From JBHEKP01 sp041859375 (GTDB taxonomy: Bacteria; Hydrogenedentota; Hydrogenedentia; Hydrogenedentales; CAITNO01), in assembly GCA_041859375.1 (NCBI GenBank), contig JBHEKP010000165.1:1-45942 (forward strand): a DNA stretch of 45,942 nucleotides, read 5' to 3'. Position 1 is the first letter of the stretch. Each line of letters begins with the position of its first letter. The position numbers were made by a program, and so were the translations under genes. Of this stretch, positions 34,006-42,320 are shown one piece after another. The notes beneath the pieces were generated by a model, which was not told where the DNA came from, ran no database searches, and saw nothing but the letters and a program-made list of their open reading frames with translations.

Positions 34006-34035
34006 TTGCACAATTCCGCCCCGTTGTGATAGCAT
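34006..34035 (+). promoter_or_regulatory. Promoter of the rimP-nusA-infB operon
   Basis: TTGCAC (34006-34011) and TAGCAT (34030-34035) are 18 bases apart, in AT-richer DNA after pgeF. The transcript would begin about 34042, just before a terminator hairpin, leaving a leader of about 110 bases before the rimP ATG. Confidence 0.5.
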
Positions 34036-34063
34036 AATTTTCCCAAGAGAGTGACTTTATCCG

Positions 34064-34091
34064 AAAGTGGGTCGCGACCCACTTTTTTTAT
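34064..34091 (+). terminator. Intrinsic terminator in the rimP leader (candidate attenuator)
   Basis: AAAGTGGGTCGCGACCCACTTT (34064-34085, two 11-base halves AAAGTGGGTCG / CGACCCACTTT) is a perfect inverted repeat; as RNA it would fold as AAAGTGGG-TCGCGA-CCCACTTT followed by a T-run to 34088. It lies between the promoter and rimP. Placed there it can end transcripts before the operon unless read through. NusA, a product of the operon, affects termination, so autoregulation is plausible, and similar hairpins precede rimP in other bacteria. Confidence 0.65.
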
Positions 34092-34152
34092 TGTTCAAGA
34101 TGGTTATTTTAACCATCGTATGGCGTTGTTTTGGCTAAAAACGGGAGTAGAC

Positions 34153-34611
34153 ATGTCGGCTGATGAAATTGTCCGGACGGCTTGGGCCATGTTCGAACCC
34201 GAACTGCTGGCGCAGGGGTACGAACTGGTCGAAGTGGAATACGGACGCCAGGACGGCTCCCAGGTTTTGCGCATATATATTGACAAGGAAGGCTCCGGTA
34301 TCAGCTTGGATGACTGCACCAAGGTCACCCATCTGCTGAACCCCCTCCTTGACGCCAATGATTTTGTCGGGTGCGGCTACCTCCTTGAGGTTTCCTCCCC
34401 CGGTATTGACCGTCCGCTCCGCAAACCGGAACATTTTCTCCGGTATGCGGGGGAGGCGGTTAAAGTGGTCACCCAGACCGCCGTGGGCGGCAGAAGCCGC
34501 TTCAGCGGCGTGCTGAAGGGTTTTGACGACGGCATGGTCCTTTTGGACGTGGACGGAGAGACCGTTTCTGTTTATTTGGAAAATGTGAAAAAGGCTCGGT
34601 TGAACCGATAA
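34153..34611 (+). CDS. rimP: Ribosome maturation factor RimP
   Basis: 152 residues from the ATG at 34153 with GGGAG five bases upstream; the frame extends back to 34051 across the terminator, which is not coding. Landmarks: 'LLAQGYELVEVEYGRQDGSQ', 'LRIYIDKEGSGISLDDCTKV', 'YLLEVSSPGIDRPL', then the C-terminal Sm-like barrel 'GRSRFSGVLKGFDDGMVLL'. RimP helps assemble the 30S subunit. It is the first gene of the classic transcription/translation operon and precedes nusA by 21 bases. Confidence 0.96.
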   Translation: MSADEIVRTAWAMFEPELLAQGYELVEVEYGRQDGSQVLRIYIDKEGSGISLDDCTKVTHLLNPLLDANDFVGCGYLLEVSSPGIDRPLRKPEHFLRYAGEAVKVVTQTAVGGRSRFSGVLKGFDDGMVLLDVDGETVSVYLENVKKARLNR

Positions 34612-34632
34612 CGCCATAGTGAGGGTGCAGCC

Positions 34633-35730
34633 TTGGCTGATGAACTTAAAATCGCTCTTGAACAGATTGAGAAGCTGAAAAGCGTTGACCGGTACACGCT
34701 GCTGGAGGCGATCCGCAGCGCGCTGGAGAAGGCCGCCCAAAAAGGGGTGAACCGCGCCTCCAACATCACCGTGGACGTTGATCCGCACACGCTCGCCTTC
34801 CATGTGTTTGAAATCCGCACCGTCACGGACGTGGTGGTGGATCCCTCCTCCGAGATTTCGCTTGAGGAGGCGCTCAAGCTGAATTCGGACGTGGTGCTGG
34901 GCAACAGGCTCAAGGTGCCCGCGGAACCGAAGGATTTCGGGCGCATCGCGGCGCAGACAGCGCGGCAGGTCATCATCCAAAAACTCAAGGAGGCGGAGCA
35001 CGACCGCATCTACGGCGAATTCAAGGAGCGCGAGGGTGATCTGGTTTCGGGCTCTGTGAAGCGCATTGTCAACGGCAACCTCATTGTGGGCATCGGCCAG
35101 GTGGACGCCATTGTGATGCTGAGCGAGCAGTCCCCCAGGGAGCGCTACAAGGTCGGTGACCGCATCCGCGCCCAGGTAATCAAGGTGGAAAAGGCCCAGA
35201 AGGGCACGTCGGTCAAGTTGTCGCGGACCTCGCCCGATCTCGTGCGCAGCCTTTTCGAGGGCGAGGTTCCCGAGATATACGAGGGCGTCGTGGTCATCAA
35301 GGCCATTTCACGCGAGGCCGGCAGCCGCACGAAGGTTGCGGTGATGTCAAAAGACGCGAATGTGGACCCCGTGGGCGCCTGCGTGGGCCTCAAGGGTTCG
35401 CGCGTGCGCGCGGTTGTCGAGGAATTGTCCGGGGAAAAGATTGACATCGTCCGCTGGGTGGACGACCCGGTGCAATTGTGCATCAATGCGCTCAACCCCG
35501 CCGACATACTGCGGATCCACCTCAACCCGGACACAAAGTCAATACAGGTGATCGTGCCGCAGGACCAGCTTTCGCTGGCCATTGGCAAGCGCGGCCAAAA
35601 CGCCCGGCTTGCGTCCAGGCTGCTTGGCTGGAACATAGACATACGCGGTGACAAGGAAAACGAAACACCGGAGCGGCCCGAAGGCGCGGAAACCGGGGAG
35701 GATGACGGCGGCAGCGTGGAACAGTCTTAA
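34633..35730 (+). CDS. nusA: Transcription termination/antitermination protein NusA
   Basis: 365 residues. It starts with TTG at 34633 (LADELKIALEQIEKLKS) with GAGGG about 8 bases upstream. Order: N-terminal RNA-polymerase-binding domain (1-125), S1 domain (about 130-200, 'GDLVSGSVKRIVNGNLIVGI'), and two KH domains (about 205-350; 'DPVGACVGLKGSRVRAVVEE' and 'QLSLAIGKRGQNARLASRL'). It ends in a short acidic tail, without the C-terminal acidic repeats of the E. coli protein. The ylxR and ylxQ genes that often separate nusA from infB are missing. Confidence 0.97.
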   Translation: MADELKIALEQIEKLKSVDRYTLLEAIRSALEKAAQKGVNRASNITVDVDPHTLAFHVFEIRTVTDVVVDPSSEISLEEALKLNSDVVLGNRLKVPAEPKDFGRIAAQTARQVIIQKLKEAEHDRIYGEFKEREGDLVSGSVKRIVNGNLIVGIGQVDAIVMLSEQSPRERYKVGDRIRAQVIKVEKAQKGTSVKLSRTSPDLVRSLFEGEVPEIYEGVVVIKAISREAGSRTKVAVMSKDANVDPVGACVGLKGSRVRAVVEELSGEKIDIVRWVDDPVQLCINALNPADILRIHLNPDTKSIQVIVPQDQLSLAIGKRGQNARLASRLLGWNIDIRGDKENETPERPEGAETGEDDGGSVEQS

Positions 35731-35835
35731 GAAATGGTTTTTTTCCCAGCAAACAGGCCGGCGAGGGGTTTAAAACCCGGCGCCGGAGATTCGTGCCGGT
35801 TGTATGATTCCCGATGGTCTGGAGGTGTGACGTAG
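35731..35835 (+). other. nusA-infB spacer with GC-rich palindromes and strong ribosome site
   Basis: Contains GGGTTTAAAACCC (35766-35778) and, next to it, CCGGCGCCGG (35777-35786), neither followed by a T-run, then GGAGGTG (about 35820) eight bases before infB. A short regulatory leader is possible, but no known element was recognised. Confidence 0.3.
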
Positions 35836-38769
35836 ATGCCGACAATCACCAGTCTTAGCAAAAAGCTGGAAATGAGCGCCGACGAGGCGCTTGATTATCT
35901 CCGCAGGCTCGACTTTGCCGTTGAGGCCGTGGATTCCGAACTTGACGACTCACAGGTCGAAGCGTTGATGGATATTGACGAAGATCCCGACGCTTTTGAC
36001 CGGATGATTGAGAAAAAGCGGAAGGAGGAGGAGGCCAAGGCGAAAAAGGCCAAGGCCGCCGCGAAAAAAAAGGCCCCCGCAAAGAAAAAGGCAGACGCGA
36101 AGAAGGATGACGACGGGGCCGGGGCGGCTGAACCCGAGCAGGAAGCCACACCGCAGCCTGAAGCGCCCGTGGCAACCATCATCACAGAGGATGAACCTGC
36201 CGCACCGGTTGCGGACATCCTTGTGGAATCCCCGGTCCAGGATGAGACTGTGGAAGTTCCCGCGCCCGTAGCGCCTCCAGTGGAAGAGGCCGCAGGGGAA
36301 ACGGAACCCCACGAGGCCGAGATCGTCCACAAGCCCCTTGCGGATACGGCACCCGCCGCCGTGGCGGTTATCGACGCCGAACCCGCCGAAAAACCGCACA
36401 CGAGCAAGGCGGAAATCATCGACGAGTCCGATCCTGCCGCGGAATCCGCCGCGCTTCTGGAGGCGGCCGTCGCCCACAAGCATGCGGAGCATGGCTCCGG
36501 GGGCGCGCTGGCCGAGGCTGAGCGCATCCATGAGGAGGAGCTGCTCCGCAAGACGCAGCGGGAAAAAGAAAAACCCGCCAAACCACCCATCGCCGTGCCC
36601 GATCCGGATGTGGTGGCGCAGGTTATCGCCAGGGACCGGGAGCGCAAAATGCGCAAGGAACAGGCCCCCCGCGAACGCGCCGAACGCGGTGCCCCCCGGG
36701 ACGCGAACACCGGCGCGCCCCCGGCTGCGGGCGGGGTGGGCTCCGGCCGCTATAAGGCGCCGACCACCATCAATTTCGGACCCGACGCGCGTCCCGGCGG
36801 CGGACGCGGCGGCGAAAAACACGGCGCATCCGGCAAAACCGCCAAACAGAAGCAGAAAAAGGCCGAGCGCCTCCGCCTGCTCGAGGACAGCCTCCGCCGC
36901 GAGGCCGCCGCCGCAGTCAAGGACTTCCAGTCAGGCAGCACCATGGTGGGCGGCAAGAAAAAGCGGAGAAAATACCGCGGCGAGGACGGTGAGGGCCTTG
37001 AGAAAGACCCGAATTTCTCCGGAGTCATCACCATCGAGGACACCATCACCGCCGAACAGCTCGCAAACCAGATGGACATGTCCGTCACAGAGCTGATTCT
37101 CGAACTGATGGACATGAACATCCTGATCACAAAGAACCAGACCATAGATCTGGACACAGTCCGCCAGTTCGCCGAAAAGCACGGCTTTGAGATTGAAATG
37201 TCCATCCCCGAAGAGGAGGAGGTGTTCCGTGAGGAACCCGATTCCCCGGAATCACTGGTGCGCCGCTCCCCCGTGGTCACCGTCATGGGCCATGTGGACC
37301 ACGGCAAAACGACCCTGCTGGACAAAATCCGGTCGGCGAATGTTGCGGAGGGCGAAGCCGGCGGCATCACCCAGCACATCGCCGCCTATTCGGTCCAGCT
37401 GCCCAACGGCAAGGTCACCTTCCTGGACACGCCGGGCCACGAGGCATTCACCCAGATGCGCGCGCGCGGCGCCCATGTCACCGACGTGGTGGTTCTTGTG
37501 GTGGCCGCGAACGACGGCGTGAAACCCCAGACGGTGGAGGCCATCGACCATGCGAAGGCCGCCGAGGTTCCCATTGTGGTCGCCATCAACAAGTGCGACA
37601 TGCCCGCGGCCCAGCCCGACAAGGTGCGGCAGGAGCTGACCCAGTACGGCCTGCTGGACGAGGCATGGGGCGGCAAGACGATTATGAAGAACATCTCCGC
37701 CAAAATGGGCGAAGGTGTTGACGATTTGATGGAGTTGCTTGTGCTCCAGTCCGACATGATGGACCTCAAGGCCAACCCGTCCAAGCGCGCCCGGGGCGCC
37801 GTGATCGAGTCCGAGATCACCGTGGGGCAGGGCCCCGTGGCCTGGGTGCTTGTCCAGAACGGCACGCTCCGCGTGGGCGACGCCTTCCTTGCAGGCTCCA
37901 CCTACGGGCATGTGCGCAACATGACCAACTCGCGCGGCGAGGAGATACAGGAGGCCGGCCCCTCCACCCCCGTGGTGGTCACCGGCTTCAGCTCCCCGCC
38001 CGACGCGGGCGACGTGTTCATTGTGACGGCGGACGAGCGCGCCGCCCGGGGCATCGCGGAAAAGCGCCTGGCGGCCGCGCGCCTCAAGCGCGGTCCGGCG
38101 GTGAAGCACATGACCCTGGAGGATTTCCACGCGCGGGTTTCCGGCAGCGACCAGAAGACGCTGAACATAATCATCAAGGCGGACGTGCAGGGCTCCGCGG
38201 ACGTGCTGACCACCAGCTTCGGCAAAATCGGCAACGAGGAGGCCAAAGTGTGCGTGGTGCACGCGGGCGTGGGCGGCGTCAACGAATCCGACGTGCTCCT
38301 TGCCAGCGCCAGCGACGCGGTCATCATCGGCTTCCATGTCACGGCCAACCCCAAGGCCAAGAAGCTGGCCGAGCAGGAGGGCGTGGACATCCGCACCTAC
38401 CGCATCATCTACGAGGCGCTGGACGAGGTGAAAAACGCCCTGGAGGGCCTGCTTTCCCCGGACAAGAAGGAGGTCACCTTCGGCCATGTCGAAGTCAGGC
38501 GCGTTTTCCGCTCCTCCGCCCTCGGAAACATCGCCGGTTGCTATGTGCTTGACGGCGAGGCCCAGCGCGGCGCGAAGGCGCGCCTGGTGCGCGACAGCGT
38601 TGTGATCTATGACGGAAAGATAGAATCCCTCCGCCGCGAAAAAGACGACGCCCGATCGGTGCTCGCCGGGTTCGAGTGCGGACTGAAGCTTGAACGGTAC
38701 GAGGATGTCCAGGTCGGCGACATAGTCGAGGTTTACCGCATCGAGGAGGTCGCCAAACTTCTTGGGTAA
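35836..38769 (+). CDS. infB: Translation initiation factor IF-2
   Basis: 977 residues. The N-terminal half begins with an IF2_N-type segment ('SLSKKLEMSADEALDYLRRL') and continues as a 350-residue low-complexity region rich in Ala, Lys, Glu and Pro, then a second IF2_N ('ITAEQLANQMDMSVTELILEL'). The G domain starts at about residue 480 with GHVDHGKT; DTPGHE and NKCD follow. Domains II-IV complete the protein ('AGVGGVNESDVLLASASDAV', 'EVRRVFRSSALGNIAGCYV'). It brings initiator tRNA to the 30S subunit with GTP. The next gene starts 14 bases after its stop. Confidence 0.98.
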   Translation: MPTITSLSKKLEMSADEALDYLRRLDFAVEAVDSELDDSQVEALMDIDEDPDAFDRMIEKKRKEEEAKAKKAKAAAKKKAPAKKKADAKKDDDGAGAAEPEQEATPQPEAPVATIITEDEPAAPVADILVESPVQDETVEVPAPVAPPVEEAAGETEPHEAEIVHKPLADTAPAAVAVIDAEPAEKPHTSKAEIIDESDPAAESAALLEAAVAHKHAEHGSGGALAEAERIHEEELLRKTQREKEKPAKPPIAVPDPDVVAQVIARDRERKMRKEQAPRERAERGAPRDANTGAPPAAGGVGSGRYKAPTTINFGPDARPGGGRGGEKHGASGKTAKQKQKKAERLRLLEDSLRREAAAAVKDFQSGSTMVGGKKKRRKYRGEDGEGLEKDPNFSGVITIEDTITAEQLANQMDMSVTELILELMDMNILITKNQTIDLDTVRQFAEKHGFEIEMSIPEEEEVFREEPDSPESLVRRSPVVTVMGHVDHGKTTLLDKIRSANVAEGEAGGITQHIAAYSVQLPNGKVTFLDTPGHEAFTQMRARGAHVTDVVVLVVAANDGVKPQTVEAIDHAKAAEVPIVVAINKCDMPAAQPDKVRQELTQYGLLDEAWGGKTIMKNISAKMGEGVDDLMELLVLQSDMMDLKANPSKRARGAVIESEITVGQGPVAWVLVQNGTLRVGDAFLAGSTYGHVRNMTNSRGEEIQEAGPSTPVVVTGFSSPPDAGDVFIVTADERAARGIAEKRLAAARLKRGPAVKHMTLEDFHARVSGSDQKTLNIIIKADVQGSADVLTTSFGKIGNEEAKVCVVHAGVGGVNESDVLLASASDAVIIGFHVTANPKAKKLAEQEGVDIRTYRIIYEALDEVKNALEGLLSPDKKEVTFGHVEVRRVFRSSALGNIAGCYVLDGEAQRGAKARLVRDSVVIYDGKIESLRREKDDARSVLAGFECGLKLERYEDVQVGDIVEVYRIEEVAKLLG

Positions 38770-38783
38770 TCCGGGCCGCTGAC

Positions 38784-39065
38784 ATGACCATAGGCGTTCT
38801 TTACCTGGAGATTCTCGTGCCCGGGGCGCGTTCCCTGAAGGACAAGCGCGGCGTGCTGAAAAGCCTGAAGGCCAGGATGCATGACCGGTTTAACTGTTCC
38901 GTTGCCGAGACAGGGCACCAGGACACGTGGGGCCGTAGCCAGATTACCGTCTGCGTGGTCAGCGGCGAATCGCGCCACGCCAACACCCAGCTGAACGAGA
39001 TCGTGAATTTTGTGTCGTTGCGCCACGACGCGCAACTGGCCGACTACCGGATAGAAATGCTATGA
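38784..39065 (+). CDS. ylxP: YlxP/DUF503 family protein
   Basis: 93 residues. The DUF503 pattern is clear: 'LEILVPGARSLKDKRGVLKSL', 'FNCSVAETGHQDTWGRSQI', and the closing beta-strand. The family is usually found between infB and rbfA, as here, and is small and cytoplasmic; ribosome-related work is presumed from context, function not established. It overlaps the rbfA-nrnA fusion by an ATGA junction. Confidence 0.93.
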   Translation: MTIGVLYLEILVPGARSLKDKRGVLKSLKARMHDRFNCSVAETGHQDTWGRSQITVCVVSGESRHANTQLNEIVNFVSLRHDAQLADYRIEML

Positions 39066-40423
39066 CAGAAAAAGGACGCGCCAGCCGGGTGGCCGAGCTG
39101 GTCCGCGAGGAAACAGCCAAACTGCTGATGAAGGGCATCAAGGATCCCCGCATCGGATTTGTCTCCGTGATGTCCGTGCGCATGTCCAGCGACCTGCGCT
39201 ACGCGAACGTCTACGTGAGCCTTTACGGCAGTGAATCGGAGCGGAAAAGCTCCCTTGTGGGCCTCCGGAATTCCGCCGGCTGGATCCGCAGGGAAATCGG
39301 CAAGCACCTGCGGATGCGCCACACGCCCGAGGTCCGCTTCTTCCCGGACGACACGCTGGACACGGTGTATCATCTGGAGGAGGTTTTTCAGGAAATACAC
39401 GAGGACCAGCAGCACACCCCCATGCTGGAGCTCAGCCTGGAGGAGGCCGCCGCCGAACTTGACCGCGCCGACTCGCTTCTGCTCATCACCCATGTGCACC
39501 CCGACGGCGACGCCATTGGCAGCATGCTGGGCCTTTGCCACATGCTCAAGGCCCGGGGGAAAACCCGCATAGCCATGGCAATCGACGGGGACATCCCCAG
39601 AATTTACAAAAGCCTTCCCGGCGCCAAATCGATTCTCGGCGCGGACGACGACCGTCCGTTCTACGACCTTGCGGTCATGCTGGACTGTTCGAGCTTTGAC
39701 CGCATCGGCGCGCTCGGGGAGTGGATTGAGCCCGGAAAACGGCTCTTGGTGCTCGACCACCACACCGGCCCGGGACCGCACGGCGCGTCAGGGCACATTG
39801 ACACCTCGTGCGCGGCGACGGGCGAGCTGATTCTTATGCTTTTTGACGCCGCGGGGGTGGAGCTTTCCCCCGCAGCCGCGCACTGTCTTTATGTGGCGCA
39901 GGCGACCGACACCGGCGGCTACCGCTTCTCAAACACGACCGACCGCAGCCATGACATGGCGGCGCGGTTCATCCGCGCGGGGGTTGACGCGGGCGCGGTG
40001 AACAGGGAGGTGCTTGGCGTTGTGTCCAGGCCCAAATTTGAACTGCTCCGGCGCGTCCTCAACCGCGTGGAAATCACCTGCTCCGGGGCCCTCGCCTCCT
40101 CCTGGGTCACCAGGGGCGACATCACCGAGGTTCAGGGACTGCAGGAGGACACCGACGGGCTGATAAACCACCTGATACAGGTCGAGGGCGTCCGTGTGGC
40201 GGCCCTTTTTTCGGCCCTGGAACCGGACACCACCAAGGTGAGCATGCGCGCCGCGCCCGATTTTGACTGCGCGGCCTTCTTGAACGATTTTGGCGGCGGT
40301 GGACACAAGGCGGCCGCCGGGGCGACGCTCGACATGCCCCTTGCCGGCGCGCAATCCACCGTGCTTGAGGCGCTGGTCCGCGCGCTTTCCGCCGTGGCAG
40401 AACGTCCGGAGGGCGGGGAATGA
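39062..40423 (+). CDS. rbfA: Fusion of ribosome-binding factor A and DHH/DHHA1 phosphoesterase (NrnA type)
   Basis: 453 residues in one frame. Residues 1-118 are a full RbfA: 'RASRVAELVREETAKLL', 'IKDPRIGFVSVMSVRMSSDL', the kinked 'NSAGWIRREIGKHLRMRHTP', and 'HLEEVFQEIHED', where RbfA normally ends. Residues about 121-453 are a full NrnA-like phosphoesterase: 'ITHVHPDGDAIGSMLG', 'VMLDCSSFDRIG', 'LDHHTGPG', 'ATDTGGYRFSNT', and the DHHA1 'FGGGGHKAAAGATL'. RbfA matures the 30S subunit at cold or early stages; NrnA degrades nanoRNA and pAp. In most bacteria these are two neighbouring genes. An internal ATG at 39422 could start the second domain, but its nearest GAGGA is 16 bases away. The end overlaps truB by ATGA. 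Confidence 0.93.
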   Translation: MTEKGRASRVAELVREETAKLLMKGIKDPRIGFVSVMSVRMSSDLRYANVYVSLYGSESERKSSLVGLRNSAGWIRREIGKHLRMRHTPEVRFFPDDTLDTVYHLEEVFQEIHEDQQHTPMLELSLEEAAAELDRADSLLLITHVHPDGDAIGSMLGLCHMLKARGKTRIAMAIDGDIPRIYKSLPGAKSILGADDDRPFYDLAVMLDCSSFDRIGALGEWIEPGKRLLVLDHHTGPGPHGASGHIDTSCAATGELILMLFDAAGVELSPAAAHCLYVAQATDTGGYRFSNTTDRSHDMAARFIRAGVDAGAVNREVLGVVSRPKFELLRRVLNRVEITCSGALASSWVTRGDITEVQGLQEDTDGLINHLIQVEGVRVAALFSALEPDTTKVSMRAAPDFDCAAFLNDFGGGGHKAAAGATLDMPLAGAQSTVLEALVRALSAVAERPEGGE

Positions 40424-41316
40424 ACGGCCTCCTCCTGGTTGACAAGCCCGCCGGCGTGACCTCCCATGACGTGGTGGACATGATCCGCCGCGCATCCGGC
40501 CTGCGCCGCATCGGCCACACGGGCACGCTCGATCCCGGCGCCACCGGCCTCCTAGTGCTTTGCCTGGGCCAGGCCACACGACTTTCCGAATACCTCACCG
40601 GCCTCGACAAGGTGTACGAGGGGCGCATGAAACTCGGGGTTGTCACCGAATCGTATGATTTGGACGGCGCAGTGGCGGAGGAGCACCCGGTCCCCGCCCT
40701 CACCTCCGGCGACATCCAGCGGGAATGTGACCGGTTTGTCGGGGAAATTCAGCAGGTGCCCCCCATGATGAGCGCCGTGAAGGTGGGGGGGAAGCGGCTG
40801 TATAAAATGGCGCGGAAGGGCGAGGTGATTGAGCGCCAGCCCAGGCCGGTCCAGGTGCATGACTTTACGGTCACCAGCTGGGAGCCCCCCTTTGCGGGCC
40901 TTTGCGTTAAATGCGGCAGCGGCACCTACGTCCGCAGCCTTTGCCACGAGGTGGGGCAGTCACTGGGCTGCGGCGCGGCGCTGGCCTCGCTCCGGCGCAC
41001 CGTTGTCGGCCCTTATTCGGTTGACCAGGCGGGAACAACGGATGCCTTCACCGATCCCGGCACGGTTGCGGCAAGGCTTATCCCCATGGACGACGCGCTG
41101 ACCATGCCCTCAGTCACCGTGGACGGCGTGCACGAAGCCGTTGTGATGACCGGCGGCGCGGTTTCCTGCGGCAACCTCGATCCGGCCGCACTGCCGGAGG
41201 ACGGGCTAATCCAGATAAAAAACTGCGATGGACGGCTTCTTGCCATTGCGGTGGCGAGGGCAAGCGCGATGGGCCTGCGCGCCCACCCCAAGCGTGTGTT
41301 CCCGCGGGAAGATTAA
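40420..41316 (+). CDS. truB: tRNA pseudouridine(55) synthase
   Basis: 298 residues. It starts with the TruB signature 'GLLLVDKPAGVTSHDVV', followed by the catalytic 'RIGHTGTLDPGATGLLVLC' with the active Asp, 'YEGRMKLGVVTESYDLDG', 'QQVPPMMSAVKVGGKRLY' and 'CGSGTYVRSLCHEVGQSLG'. A C-terminal extension similar to a small PUA-like fold is present. It makes the pseudouridine of the T loop. Its start overlaps the fusion gene's stop, and ribF follows after 24 bases. Confidence 0.97.
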   Translation: MNGLLLVDKPAGVTSHDVVDMIRRASGLRRIGHTGTLDPGATGLLVLCLGQATRLSEYLTGLDKVYEGRMKLGVVTESYDLDGAVAEEHPVPALTSGDIQRECDRFVGEIQQVPPMMSAVKVGGKRLYKMARKGEVIERQPRPVQVHDFTVTSWEPPFAGLCVKCGSGTYVRSLCHEVGQSLGCGAALASLRRTVVGPYSVDQAGTTDAFTDPGTVAARLIPMDDALTMPSVTVDGVHEAVVMTGGAVSCGNLDPAALPEDGLIQIKNCDGRLLAIAVARASAMGLRAHPKRVFPRED

Positions 41317-41340
41317 CGCCGGACAGGGGAGGCTTCAGCC

Positions 41341-42264
41341 ATGCAAGTTGTTGAAAACGTGCTGCGCCTGGAAAATCCGGTGCCCAATCTTTCCCTGACC
41401 ATCGGCAGTTTTGACGGGGTGCATCTCGGGCACCGCAGCCTTCTGGCCGCGCTTTTTGAGGAAAGCCGGGAGGCGGGCGGCCCCTCGGGGGTGATGATAC
41501 TCAAACCCCATCCCCGCCAGTTCTTCTCCCCGGAAAGCGCACCCAACCTCCTCACCTGCGACACACAACAGCGCCGGCTTCTTGAGGAGGCCGGTGTGGA
41601 CTATTTGTTTATCCTCCCCTTCTGCGCATCGGTGGCCTGCGCCGACCGCTGGGATTTCCTTTCCGGCATCGTTGTCGGGCGGTGTGGAACGCGGCGGCTC
41701 GTGGTTGGTCATGATTTCCGCTTTGGGCGGGGCGCCCGGGGCAACTATGAATACCTGCTTGAAAGCGCGCCGGAACTCGGCCTGCGCGTGAGGCAGGTGG
41801 ATGCCCTTGTCATAAAGGGCCAGTGCGTCAGCAGCACGCTCATCAGGGAATTGGTCATCAGCGGGGAGATGGAGCAAATCCCGAAATGGCTTGGCCGCCG
41901 CTACGCCATTGAGGGGACGGTTGTGCGCGGCAGGGGCATCGGCGCAGGCATCGGTTTCCCCACGGCGAATGTGGAACCCTGCAACTCCGCGCTGCCCGCC
42001 CACGGCGTCTACGCCGCCGAAGTCATCCTGGACGGCACACCCCGCCCTGCGGCCGTCAACATCGGCATCGCACCCACCATCCGGCAGGATGAAATGACAA
42101 TCGAGGCCCATCTGATTGACTTCCAGGGGGATCTGCTCGGAAAAACCGTCGAAGTGGTTTTCCACCACAGGCTGCGGCCCGAAAAGAAATACCCCTCCGT
42201 CGCGGAACTTGTCAGGGCAATCGGGGACGATGTCAACACCGTTCGGGAGTATTTCAGGGGATAA
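41341..42264 (+). CDS. ribF: Bifunctional riboflavin kinase/FAD synthetase
   Basis: 307 residues. N-terminal FMN adenylyltransferase: 'LTIGSFDGVHLGHRSLLAAL' and 'KPHPRQFF'; 'VVGHDFRFGRGARGNYEYL' and 'VSSTLIREL' follow. C-terminal riboflavin kinase from about residue 180: 'GTVVRGRGIGAGIGFPTANV', 'ALPAHGVYAAEVI', 'AVNIGIAPTI', 'EAHLIDF'. It makes FMN and FAD from riboflavin in the cytoplasm. It is the last gene of the rimP operon and is followed by a bidirectional hairpin shared with the convergent sulfurtransferase gene. Confidence 0.97.
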   Translation: MQVVENVLRLENPVPNLSLTIGSFDGVHLGHRSLLAALFEESREAGGPSGVMILKPHPRQFFSPESAPNLLTCDTQQRRLLEEAGVDYLFILPFCASVACADRWDFLSGIVVGRCGTRRLVVGHDFRFGRGARGNYEYLLESAPELGLRVRQVDALVIKGQCVSSTLIRELVISGEMEQIPKWLGRRYAIEGTVVRGRGIGAGIGFPTANVEPCNSALPAHGVYAAEVILDGTPRPAAVNIGIAPTIRQDEMTIEAHLIDFQGDLLGKTVEVVFHHRLRPEKKYPSVAELVRAIGDDVNTVREYFRG

Positions 42265-42267
42265 ATA

Positions 42268-42302
42268 AACAGCGGCACAATCGTTGAGATCGTGCCGCTG
42301 TT
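42268..42302. terminator. Bidirectional terminator between ribF and the sulfurtransferase fusion
   Basis: AACAGCGGCAC (42268-42278) pairs perfectly with GTGCCGCTGTT (42292-42302), and the loop adds ATC/GAT pairing. On the minus strand the stem is followed by TTTATTTAT, a good tail for the convergent gene. On the plus strand GTTGTCC follows, which is weaker. Confidence 0.8.
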
Positions 42303-42320
42303 GTTGTCCGCGCGCCTGTG

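Noticed and set aside
35766..35786. Adjacent palindromes before infB as a terminator
   Set aside because: No T-run follows and the operon must continue into infB; kept only as a spacer note.
37252..38487. 411-codon open frame on the minus strand within infB
   Set aside because: Shadow of IF-2, whose GTPase motifs are unambiguous on the plus strand.
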